Shown here one piece after another: positions 41,081 through 51,827 of a stretch of 64,000 nt of DNA. Both the position numbers and the translations under genes were made by a program. Numbering within the stretch: the stretch's first letter is position 1; each line of letters begins with the position of its first letter. The notes under the pieces are model-generated. The model saw only the letters and a list, made by a program, of their open reading frames with translations. It was not told the origin of the DNA and did not search any database. The stretch comes from Aplidium turbinatum (Eukaryota > Chordata > Ascidiacea > Aplousobranchia > Polyclinidae): positions 45,162,498 to 45,226,497 of the forward strand of contig OU964921.1 of NCBI GenBank assembly GCA_918807975.1, in the 5' to 3' direction.

Positions 41081-41450
41081 TACAACACGCCGATACCTTC
41101 CAGCGTTGCAATTGAAAGAATGTTTTCAATGGGCAAAGACATATTGAAACCAAAACACAGCAAAATGTCAGATGAACACTTTCAGATGCTTGTGTTTCTT
41201 CGTGGAAATTCAAAATAAAACTTGTTTATTAACTGCATATGTAATCGCTAATTAATGTTCTATCATGTTTATTGTATGTTGTATTTATATCATTTTATCA
41301 TTCTAATTACGGGTTACTGTATAAACATTTTTTTAAATTAAAATAATGTTTCTTAATTTTTTCAAAAGGTTGAAAAAATAGGAGGGCCATTGATTTTTCA
41401 AAATTTTCATAGGGAGCCGCACGGTTTAAAAAAGGTCGGGAACCCCTTGA
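41081..41450 (+). mobile_element. hAT transposase C-terminal fragment with 3' end of element
   Basis: 41081-41218 encodes NTPIPSSVAIERMFSMGKDIL and then SDEHFQMLVFLRGN and a stop. This is the hAT C-terminal dimerisation domain. It is followed by an AT-rich tail and ends near 41450 with GGTCGGGAACCCCTTG, a typical hAT terminal sequence in reverse. The 5' part of the element is absent, probably cut off where the LTR element now ends. Confidence 0.8.
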
Positions 41451-42044
41451 TGGTTTACATCAATCGTGAGCATATGTCGCATCCTGGTGGCAAGACCCTT
41501 ATTAGCAAGCAAATTTTCAGATTGATCAATATAAAATGAAAAGAATTTTGTAACCTCAGTTGTGTCAAAGTTCAAGCTTAACACAAAGTTTGCCTAAACG
41601 TCTAAGTCACAAAATTTTCAACTACTGGAAATAAACCATAACACGGTGGTACAATAATGTGAGTTCAAAAATTGTAAGCGAGGCTACAAAAGCCTACAAA
41701 GTTGTGTAAATAATTTAAAAGCAAAAACGCTTAAGCTACAGCAGGCTGTGTTCAGTGGCGGCTGGTAAGTCCTAGAAATGGGTGTGCTACGGACGAGAAG
41801 TTCTTTTTTAACACAGTCGAGAAGTTCTTTTTATTTGCATCAACAGCACATGTGGAAAAAAACAATACAAGATTACAATGTGAACTAGGTTATTTTAATG
41901 TTTGCTGATGATGATGGGAATGGCAGAAGGACCGAACTGGTCATCAAGTCTGCGTCTGCCACACCCGTGTGGTGTCATAGCTTATTTGACATGGAACGGT
42001 GTCGGAGTTGAACGCAAATAGGCTATAGCCTATATTGTATACAT
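41451..42044. other. Spacer, possible hAT end at 41757
   Basis: CAGTGGCGGCTGGTAAGTCC near 41757 looks like a hAT terminus, but I found no matching partner. Otherwise nothing recognised. Confidence 0.3.
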
Positions 42045-44597
42045 TACAACATAAAAAACAACACACACACGAAATTTAACAGTACAATATAAAACAGGAA
42101 TACAAGAAGTGATGCAGAAATACAAAATGGCATAGGCTATACATACAACACAGCATGGGCGCCGATCGCTCTCTAAGATTGGTGGGGACATTTACTAGGA
42201 AAGAAAGGGAGGCGAGCGCAGCGAGCTGAAAGATCGGGGTCTGTTCAACAAACAAATAGCCTACAGTAGGTACAAGTCTTATGCGATGTATTTTAATTGT
42301 CAGTGTCAGCATTGGACAGCAGATGTCTAAACACTGCAACTCGGCAACGAGTCTCCGGCGAATTAAAAACGAAGTCCTTGGAGAGGTAGGCTAATGGAGC
42401 TTGATCGAATTCAAAACTTTGTTGTGCACATGACAGACCATTGCATGATTTGGCTGTTTCTGTGTCATATTAGATCGTAACCAAGTTTTGACACGTCGCA
42501 AAGTTGAAACTGACCGTTCAGCTGGCTGGCTGGTGAATTCACGAGCTGGCTGGTGAAATGAGCAAAAGTTCCACTTCCGGAAACATTTGCCGAACAGCGG
42601 ATGGCACCTTCTTAAATATCATTCGCTTGTGCAAGGGACTCTGTTTCAGAGAACTCAGGATAATCGTAGGCTATACCACATGTGATTGTAGCTTTCCACT
42701 AAAGAGTGATTCTTGTAGAATTTTGTATTGCTCAAGATCGGTCGACTTGAAATAGTCAGTAAGATTTTGTGCGCGCTGTCAATGACTACAAAATACTCTT
42801 ACCGATAGGTTTCGTCTCTGGTGTTTGAAGTTTAGGAGGTTGACCATGACCATGTCCATACTGAACACGATTTGGAACCTGACAAGTCTTTTAAAAATTG
42901 GTTAGGGTAATAGTTTTTTCAATTGAAAAAAGCTGCCAGCCAGCCTTCCAACTGCTGCTTTGGCCTATATACAATATTTTGCTAAACCGGCAAAGACGTT
43001 TCAGCAGCTCTTAACCTCAATGTAATAATTACTCAAAAAACAGCCTTTTTCTTACACAAAAGTAACACAAGCTAAACTTACTGCACTACATGCTTTTACG
43101 ACTCTTTCTAAGTACCGTAATTCTAAAACTCTGCACTGTCTGGCCCTGGCGTAACCAACACAAATACAACTTGCGAGTTGCACCAGGGTTTCTCCGCCTA
43201 ATAAAACATTACTAGGCCTACTACGGTTGGGGCTTCCTCGCATAAAACAAAAATGTTGTCCCCTCCATTTAATATATCACGTCTGACTGATATAATTGTG
43301 ACATTCGGTTAATATTTTCCCTTTTACGTTACAAAAATAATGTAAAAAGATGGTGGGGACATGTAAAAAGATGGTGGGGACATGTCCCCGCTGTCCTATA
43401 GGGATCGGCGCCCATGCAACACAGCATACTGGTAAGACAACAGCGAATATACAGTAATTAGTGAGATACGGTGAGAATAAGTAAATACAGTTTGATAGCA
43501 CTATATCAGTTACTTATACCCAGACATTAAGTGCAGTTTTAATTTTTTTGAAAACATACTAATTGTTTGAATTTTTCTTAGCTGTTCCGGTAATTTGTTC
43601 CAAGTGTTTGTTCCGAGAAATTTAATTGAGCGTTGGCCAAGCTTTGTATGCATTCTTGGTTTAAAAAGTATATCTTTCTTAAGCACCTCTGGTATTATAG
43701 CTATGAGTTTCATTACTAGGACGAAAGTACTCAGAAAAAATTGCTTGTAGATGTCCTTTATTGCTTTTATAAACAAACTTACACACTTCTATAAAAAACA
43801 TGTCTTCGACTTGTAGCAAGTTGCTTTTATTGAACAGAGATTTGGTGGGAATTCTGTCCTTAATCTTGGTGAAGTTTAAACAGCGAATGATGCGATTGTG
43901 TACCAGATTTAAAGGATACAGTTTGGTTTTAGAAGCACGACCCCAACAGATGATACCATACATTAGGTGGGATTGAACTAGAGCATAGTAAACTGCTCTT
44001 AATGTCTGGGAATTTACGCATTTTCTTAATCGATATAGAGCACCACAGCTTTGAGAAAGCTTTGTTGAGATTATATTGATGTGCTGTTTCCATGATAACG
44101 ACTCATCAAATGTTATTCCTAAGTATTTGTAGGTGTTTGTGCGTTGCAAACTGGTATTTTGAAAAGTTATTTCTAGATTTGAATTTTCTCGAACAAACTT
44201 TGACCCAAACAACATGTATTTGGTTTTGCTTACATTGATTGTTAACTTGTTTGTATGCATCCAGTTTTGAATCATTAGGAGGTTAGAATTCACTTTTTCT
44301 TGCAATCTAGTAGGGCTTTTATCCTTAATACATAGTAGTGTATCATCAGCAAACAAACGAGTCTCAAATTCAGAAGCGTGATTAAGGTCATTAATGTAGA
44401 TAATAAACAACAGTGGACCAAGAACTGAGCCTTGGGGTACACCATATTTGATTTCTTCATATTTAGAATTTGTAGTACCAATCTGGACGAGCGAAGCCCG
44501 GCCCCGTGTTTGCCAAGGGAGAATACAATAGCGGGGATCTCCATAAAAAAAACTACATTTGATTTGATGCATTCTGAGCATATGTTAACTCTACATT
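42045..44597 (-). mobile_element. 5'-truncated LINE with reverse transcriptase (jockey/I-like group)
   Basis: The minus strand encodes half of an RT domain: GVPQGSVLGPLLFIIYINDL, RLFADDTLLC (catalytic Asp pair), TNTYKYLGITFDESLSW, and SHLMYGIICWGRA from the thumb/connection region. The ORF 44581-43679 is open. After a frame break near 43680-43780 the typical ORF end follows (RSIKFLGTNTWNKLPEQLRK). The 3' untranslated part runs to about 42045 and is interrupted by the hAT element at 42154-43416. Endonuclease and 5' RT motifs are missing, so it is dead on arrival. Confidence 0.88.
42154..43416. mobile_element. hAT-type element in the LINE 3' tail
   Basis: A 1,263-bp element with the inverted ends CATGGGCGCCGATC...GATCGGCGCCCATG (14 of 14), flanked by a perfect CAACACAG duplication (42146-42153 and 43417-43424). 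A plus-strand frame near 42558 (TADGTFLNIIRLCKG) faintly recalls TTF/ZMYM-type hAT transposases but is too short to call. Confidence 0.85.
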
Positions 44598-44850
44598 GTG
44601 ATAAAAGTTTAAGTAAAACTTGTCTTATTCAAGAGCTTCGCAAATGTATAATATTTTGAAGGGAACGAATAACATAATAGTCGCTTTACATTTTAGATAC
44701 GTTGCTTGACATATTAAATTCAAGCAGTTTTTTTCCAAGGATGGGAAGTAGACCTATTCTGAAAAGTATCGGTTTTTCTAGTGCCTCCCTGTTTGCGTTC
44801 TGTAACTAAGACTACCGCAAATCCGCAATAGGCTACTAATCAGCGAAAAA

Positions 44851-46596
44851 AGACCTTACCCGCAGCTCTGTGCAATGAAGCGTGACGTTGAAAACAATCA
44901 CGCTGGCTGCTCCATTGGCAAGCACCAAATTGCTTGTGCATACTTGATAACTTGTTAAGTAGTTAGAAGAATCTTCTTAAAAACATGGAATCAACGTTAA
45001 AAAACAAGGATCTGACTGTTAAATTTTATTCAAGTTACTTTTACATGTAAAACAAGCCAAGTGATACCATAATAAGCCACTTATTTAATGGGCTCTAGTA
45101 ACTGCGCATAAGCTATGGTGTATTCGTAATCATTCTCGTATCATTTGTTCAGTTTGTGCTTTCAGTCCAGCGTGTCGTTACAGTTACAGTGCATAGTCAA
45201 ATTTATCTTACGATTTTTCATTTTATGTATTGCAGATTTAATTCCTGATGAGGACACACGTACGTGTCGAAAACGTTTGAGTTTATTTTATTCAATTATG
45301 TTATATTTTGTGTGAAATAAAGTATGCTAAACCCGCTAAAGTTACTATGTTTTATTTCTCTATGGTTCAACAAAACAAACTCTCTACCAAAGCTTTACTT
45401 TAGATATGAAATCGAAGCTACGTTTAATCTTTTTTTCCAACCACAGAAGGATTTCAATTATTTGTTTGTTTAGCCTACCCAGTTTCATATAAGCCACCCA
45501 GTATAGTTGAGATGAAGTCCAGTAATAGGCTAATCACGTTTTTTTGCTCCCATGGCAAAAACATCTATAGTAGCCTACGTAGCCTTCACTGCGATCACAA
45601 ATGCAACACAATAAGAAGCAACGAAGAGATATATAGCCTAGTTGTCGAGTCAGCTGCTATCCTTATTTTAGCATGACATTAAGTGCCTTTACTCTTTGCC
45701 GAGACACAGTCGCAACAGGGATCCGCAAACTCTGGAGCGGTGTCGAACCGACGTACGTCCTTTGCAACGTCGCGCAAACGTTTTCACCACTCAACCATGC
45801 AGTTGCTACATTACTATAAATGGTTTGTACTTAATTAGAGTTTTATAATTTTAAAAAGTTTACTCAAATTTTAGACAACAGTTAGTAGGCTAATAATTTA
45901 ATAAAATTATATTAGCCTAACCAAAAAGTATGGTAAGTTATTGGGGATTCCACTTGCGCTGTAATCCAATTTAAAATGAATGCGTGTGTGTTGCAAACTT
46001 GCGATGTGATTATTCCTATTTTGACAGAAAGTAATAATTGCCCAAAATACATAGGCCTATGCTGTCTCATTCTGTGTCAATTTATTAATTCCATAAGAAT
46101 AAAAGAAGCCGAACCAAACACAAACATTAAGTGGCTAGAAACCTGGAGTGACCAAAAGCATAGGGTAAGCTAGGACAAAAACATCAAGTAATAAACGGAA
46201 AAGCCGCACGAAAAAAATATAAGTGTAGATTCTAAATGAAATGATAACACGTTTAAGCTACCTACTCTAGTTGTTAACTCAAATATTTTTGAAATAAAAT
46301 TTATCAATGCGAGGGACTTTCGTTCAGTGGTCCCGTGCAGTAGGCTATAGCACTGTGCCGGCTGTAGTTAGGCCCATGGGCTAAGGCCCTGTAGTAAATT
46401 CAAATTTTTTCTAAAATTAAATAACTTAATTGTAATACTCAGTCAAAAAAGTAAGTTTAGTACAAAATGTACGACTAAAATGCGCCATTGTTCGATCAAA
46501 ACGTTCAAAAACTGTGCTTTAGAACTGCGATTCCAGTTCTTAAAAAGTGGTTTGTTTTCAACGTCACGCTTCATTGGTTGGCTGCGGGAAAGGTCT
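44851..46596. repeat. Candidate element bounded by a 45-bp inverted repeat
   Basis: Left AGACCTTACCCGCAGC and then AATGAAGCGTGACGTTGAAA is mirrored at the right end near 46596. No target duplication could be fixed and no coding part is inside. A repeat tail at 45130-45400 lies within it. It may be a MITE-like element or an old inversion. Confidence 0.4.
45130..45400 (+). repeat. Third copy of the 14508-15007 repeat (possible Penelope-like tail)
   Basis: Carries the same GATGAGGACACACGTACGTG and GTCGAAAACGTTTGAG, and the trailing GCTAAACCCGCTAAAGTTAC...ATAGAG blocks as the inverted pair in caspase intron 2. Single orientation here. Confidence 0.6.
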
Positions 46597-47205
46597 AATG
46601 CGTAATTTCACAACGCAAAAGCGGATTCACACTGGCGTCACTATTGCGCCGTAGGCTAAGCTGCTTTTGACGTTACCACGACGCCAGAGACACTTATCAA
46701 CTTTTCACACTGATGTTTTCCCTCAACATTCGCCTTTATGTTCGTTCGCTGTTTTAAAACAGCACCTCGTTTTGCTATTGGCAATTCAAGAAAACTCGCG
46801 GCCCTACGACGTCACAATCGAGTGTCTCTTTAGTTGTAACTTTGTGCAAAATATGTTTGGACATTCAAGTTCGTTTGGTTTTGTGTTATAATATATATTT
46901 TTGGTGTTTTGTTTTTCACTTTGCATTTGTTACGAATATTCTAACGTTAGCATCATAATATTGTTTTTTGGAGGAATGACTGCTCTTGTCAGCTGCATTT
47001 CAACTTTTAACTCCTAAAAATTCATTTTCATTTTATTTTTTGCTGCTGCCGCACACATGTAAAGAACGGCAAAGTAAACACACGAATTTGACACCAACAA
47101 AAGGGAAAGATGGCAAAACCCAAAGGTTTGAAATATACATCAACAAAATAGTGGTATAAATATAAAATAAGTGGTATAAAAGAGAAATACAGAGGCCTAC
47201 AAGGT
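46597..47205. other. Spacer, nothing recognised
   Basis: AT-rich, no gene or element ends recognised. Confidence 0.35.
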
Positions 47206-47213
47206 ATTGCGAC

Positions 47214-49638
47214 CAGGGCCCACAAGAGGGGGAGACAACCGGTGCATTGCACCGGGGCCCGGTGAGTTCAAGGGGGCCCGACAAAATGTCTAAATTCACG
47301 CGATAAAAAGATTGATTTCAACGATTTTGCATAAAATGTTGTTTATAAATTAGTTCTGTATGTCGAATGGGGCCCCCTTATGGGTAGCCTAGGCTATGCC
47401 CTTTTTTTAAATTACAGAATTTTCAATTTTTTGAGTTTAGGGGGGCCTGACAAAATGTTTAAATTTGCGTGCTCAAGTCGATTTTGCATGAAATATTGTT
47501 TTTTATATGAATATTAGTTTTGTATTTTGAATGGGCCCCCTCATGGGTATGCCCTTTTTTAGAACAACAATATTTTCATTTTTTTTGCGTTCAGGAGGCT
47601 ATTAAAATGTTTAAATTTGCGTGTTAAGGTCAATTTTGCATAATTTTTTTTTAATATTTTAAAGTTGGTATTTGCTATATTGAAGTTGGTATTTCTTAAT
47701 GTCATGAACAATAGCAATGCATTCATCCTAAGTTTGCTGCCCTAGTCTCTGCAGATTTCAAGGTCAGAAATGGTAACTCATTGTATGTTAATGTAAAGCT
47801 GTAAGCACATAATATGCAATGCTATGTCAGCCATGTCGGATAGTATTGCAATTTTTATCTTTGAAATGGCTGATTTTACCAACTTGTTGCCAGAGTTAGG
47901 AAGGGTTAGAGTTAGGAAAGGTTAGGGTTTTGATCTTCGCCCAGGACTAAAAAAAATATCCAAAATACAAGTTTTTGTTTTCAACAGCTACAAACTTTTC
48001 TTCAAATTAGGGCAGAATTCCATATCTGACAATGCTATTGAGGCTATATTTACACTATGTTGTGTTTTAGCATTTTACAACATTTTATCTTTGTGTAGAG
48101 GAGATGTGGGACCAATGAGCAGGGTGGGACCAATGACCATAGGCTCGATTTCGCCATCCTGTAGGCGTTTTGTTCATTTATTTGTTGTTTTGGTGTCGAG
48201 ATTTCTTCTTTGTCAAGCACATGTGTTTTGGTCAACTCAGACTTGCTAGTTTGATTTTAAGAGGCAGAAGTTGTTTTTAGAGTAAAAAAATAAGTTTTTT
48301 CGGTCGTATTCATTTTTTTGTTTTCGAATACGAAGAGAACATTTTTAAATATTTTTTTTAGTTCAGGCTATGCACCATGGATTGGGTGATAGAACTGCAT
48401 TGGTTTCCGGTAAAAATTCACATCAGTTTTTTAACCATTGCATGAATGCCAAGATGGAGCAGATGTGGGACCTTTGACCCATGCTTGCCATCAGGTGGGT
48501 CAAAGGTCCCCCAATGTTATTTTATTTGTTTTTAGCTTCAATATGCCTACTTTTAAGCTATGCAAAAATAATTATTCCTTGTTTACACAAGAATTAAGTG
48601 TTGAACAATTCTTTGAAGGAAGTAGGCTATTAGAACATAATGTCAGTTTAAGAAAGACTGCCAAAGAAAACAATATTGATAAAAACACTTTGTGCCGTTA
48701 GTCAGAAAAGTGTTACGTCATGACACGAGGACTTCGCCAAAGCAGAGTGATGAAGCTGGTTTCTATGCGCTTGTGAAAGTGTATTCCAGTGCAGGAAGAT
48801 GTAAGAGGTTTGCTGATCTGTTGCTGAATGGTCCTGATGAGTGATGAGGATGGAGATTTTGAAATTTCTTTTTTGAAGGAGAGCATCAAAATTAAAAATG
48901 CTTTTGTGTTTCCTGATATTGAGGACTTTGTGAAGCACTCAGAAATTGTGTGCATTTTCGACAAACCTACACAGGTAGCAGCTACTAAAAGGCTTTCTAG
49001 AGTTATGCGGTTTAACGAAGATTCATCTCGCCATGACATTTAATGATGCATTGTAACTTTGTTTTGACAGTGCATAAACGAACACTTTTCTGATGCTAGA
49101 CTTGAAATTTCACTTTTCGTATTGTTTTGATTGTATTTTTTTGTGCAAAATCAAAAAACTTGAAAGTATTGTGTAGTTTTCGACTCGATTGTAAAGGTGG
49201 GTCAAAGGTCCCACGAGGATGGGTCATCGGTCCCACATGTGTGGGACCAAAGATCCACTTTTTCATTTTTTTATAATTTCAGTTTTGGAGGATAAAACTT
49301 CGAGATATTCATTTGGTTTTTGGCATGTAGGTAGATGGGTTTGCTGACAACTTTTCTGCAGATTTTGGTGATTCTGAGAGTCAAACTTTGAAAATTTTTG
49401 GCCAAAATGTGCAAAAAAGGTCATTGGTCTATAACTAGAGTGTATCTGTGAATTTAAAGTTATATTTACAATAGAGCATTGTTTGTGAATTAATGGAGTG
49501 TTAATACTAATTTAATCTTTGTAAGAACGCGCACCGCAAATTTTGCTTGTGATTGGTGAGATATCACGCGACATGTCGCGCTGGGGGGCCCGGCAGCAAC
49601 ATCTGCACCGGGGCCCCACAGGGCTCTTGGAGGCCCTG
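47214..49638. mobile_element. 2.4-kb hAT-type element with nested pogo remnant
   Basis: Ends CAGGGCCCACAAGAG and the mirrored CTCTTGGAGGCCCTG, flanked by a perfect ATTGCGAC duplication (47206-47213 and 49639-49646). The outer parts are GGGGCCC-rich repeats. Between about 48105 and 49440 lies foreign DNA with repeated GTGGGACC(A) motifs and scraps of a pogo-like gene. Confidence 0.85.
48540..49045 (+). pseudogene. Pogo-like transposase scraps
   Basis: 48540-48700 encodes MPTFKLCKNN...LLEHNVSLRKTAKENNIDKNTL, a psq-type helix-turn-helix. 48830-49043 encodes DEDGDFEISFLKESIKIKNAFVFPDIEDFV, matching C-terminal tails of pogo-like transposases as I recall them. The DDE core between them is deleted. 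This is an internally deleted non-autonomous derivative inside a hAT-type element. Confidence 0.6.
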
Positions 49639-49710
49639 ATTGCGACCGTGCCTTATTTGAACTGATTGTCCTGTTTTGGTATCCTACGTTATAACGAACT
49701 TGTTTTGTCG

Positions 49711-49806
49711 CTTCTACCTTTTTCTAGACTTCTGTTATGTTTAGCATAACTTATATTGTTTTAGTTGTGATGGTCCGATATCAAAACTAACTAACTCAAC
49801 TGAATT
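49711..49806 (+). repeat. Short interspersed repeat, third copy
   Basis: CTTCTACCTTTTTCTAGAC...AACTAACTCAACTGAA, the same family as 25156-25235 and 32155-32240. Confidence 0.5.
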
Positions 49807-49979
49807 GAAGTAAATTTGGTGACTATACAGGCCTGTAGCGCACCCAGCATGGGGCTAAAGGGGCTTAAGCCTCCCCAAACCCGCCACCAAAAATGAAGTT
49901 TTGTATGTTCCCCATTTATACATTTGCTTACATGTTGGATATAAATAAGACACAACGATATAACAAGGCTGAACATTAT

Positions 49980-50990
49980 AACAATATATTTTACATATTT
50001 ACAAATAGTTAGTCGAATGTTTTCGGCTTAACTTGAGCCCTTATCAGGAACCTGAAAATAGTTATAAAAATGCAATAAATTTCAACTTCTTGAAGGTAAA
50101 ATTAGCCTACATTATGAAAAGGCAACTAGGCCTACATAAATAACTACACAAAAAATTGCACCACAGAAAACGTGATACATCAAGTAAATGTTGAGGAGAA
50201 TGGACGCGCCTCCAGCAAATAATTGTTTATTTAAATTTGGGTTGTGGCGTTTAATTAACACTGCTTCCAGAATTTTAGTGTCAAATTGCGATTTTTTTTT
50301 GAGTAAAATTTTAAAGGAGTCTGTAGAGAATTGTCGATCTGTGCAAAAAGAACACTCCATGATATGGTCTTTGATGGCACTTTTCGTTAACTCCCTAAAG
50401 TTCAGATGCTCCCCAACGCTCGTGGTCAAATGTCTGTTTGACATAACCGATGTATCGTAGCCTACGTCAATGCCAAATCACACGGACATGTAAAACCAGG
50501 ACCGGATTTAGCTGATGGGGGGCCCGGAGCACTTTTGGATCGGGGGGCTTTCGAGCAAAAGCACTTTTACGTTTACAGTAGCATTAATCTAGCACTGCAC
50601 AAGTGCACAGCATTTTGCAGAAACTTCAAAGGCAGAAATATAAAAAAATAATAACACAAAATCACATTTTTTCAACGTCGGGGGTCTTTCAAAAGAGAGG
50701 CCCGGGGCACCTGCACTTTCTTCCCCCTAAATCCGGGCCTGTGTAAAACTGTATACGACACTTGAGCAGAGAGACAAAGGCGTCTGGGACTTTAATTGAA
50801 AATACGAATTAATTTTGAATGTTTGATAAGTAGGAAAACGTCCACATCAAATTTACTGTTTACAAAATTAGTGTTTTGTTTCAAACTGTTTTCGTGCTAG
50901 TTGTTGTTTTCGCTATAACTTGTGTTTGCAAACAGAAAGTTAATGCATGTTCGACTCCAGCCACCCGCACTTGCTGTTGTTTCTCTGGGC
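49980..50990 (-). mobile_element. Penelope-like retroelement fossil, GIY-YIG end
   Basis: The minus strand carries the C-terminal GIY-YIG endonuclease region of a Penelope-like element (RYIGYVKQTFDHE on one side and HLNFRELTKSAIKDH, FDTKILEAVLIKRHNPNLNKQ on the other). Its 3' tail has CCTGATAAGGGCTCAAG and CCGAAAACATTCGACT, typical of the group. It is broken more than once and lacks the reverse transcriptase. The small MITE at 50497-50741 is inserted in it. Confidence 0.75.
50497..50741. mobile_element. 245-bp hAT-type MITE with TSD TGTAAAAC
   Basis: Ends CAGGACCGGATTTAG and CTAAATCCGGGCCTG, flanked by a perfect TGTAAAAC duplication (50489-50496 and 50742-50749). Inner ends carry GGGGGGCCCGG-type tracts. 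Confidence 0.88.
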
Positions 50991-51827
50991 AAGAAACTTA
51001 ACGATAATTGCCTCTACCTAGTGATCGATTTTGAGTTATGGGTAGTACCAAATTTAAGTCACAAGTAAAGTAGACAACCGGAAAACAGACATTGCCGTCG
51101 GCTGCAGCATGGGTCAGGTGTACATCGGAAGGCGTACACCGATGCATAGCGCTCAAGTCCGCTTTCCCGCAATGCAGGATAAAGATAAACAAACAAAACA
51201 AACAAAAACAAACATACGTGACGAAAAAGTCGAGATCTATAGAAGATTGCGAGAGTGGACGTAGGGATGAGGATGCATGGGGTTCACTAGGCCAACTTTT
51301 AATCTGAATGAGAGAGCGAATCCTGATGTATTGGCAACTGGTGGGTTGTGGGCCGTGAGTGCCTTTAATATTAATGAAAGAGATAGGCATAACACACGCC
51401 TATTGTCACTGTCACTATTGTCGCAAATCACTCGGCCGACATTTCCGAATTAGCCCCCCCCCCTAAATTTTTTTCTGGGTGCGCTATTGATACAGGCTAA
51501 ATTAAAAATTTTAATTTTCAAGCACTGTTTGTTGATGCATATTCTAAACTTTTCGATTTTGCCATCTTTTTCTTTTGTTGGTACCAAACTCGTGTGTTAT
51601 TGTTTGCGCCAGCAAAGAAAAAGAAAAATTGAATAAGAAGTGTCGATTGTCAGCTTGAAAAGTTTAAGTCGGCCTAATGTTGTGACGTTACTTTTGTGGC
51701 ATAATAGTTTCTTTATGTGACGTCATAAATCAATTGATAACTCATTCATTTTCAGTAACTTTATCATTTTGCAATTCTTGTAAAATAAAAATGGAATAAA
51801 GCGCAAGACTGTTTGCAGCAGACATGC

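Larger units (their letters stand above)
49827..51497. repeat. Candidate element bounded by GCGCACCCAG inverted repeat
   Basis: GTAGCGCACCCAG near 49836 is mirrored by CTGGGTGCGCTAT near 51474, each next to a C- or G-rich tract and CAGGC. No target duplication is clear. The Penelope-like fragment and a small MITE are nested inside. Confidence 0.4.

Noticed and set aside
41757-41776. hAT terminus CAGTGGCGGCTGGTAAGTCC
   Set aside because: No partner end or 8-bp duplication was found nearby, so no element was called.
47028-47299. Minus-strand frames of 74 and 88 codons near the left end of the 2.4-kb hAT-type element
   Set aside because: Cross the element border and its GC-rich end; no recognisable domain.
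51092-51390. Frames of 71-130 codons just upstream of the receptor gene
   Set aside because: Low-complexity AAACAAACAAA-type sequence and repeat ends; nothing conserved.
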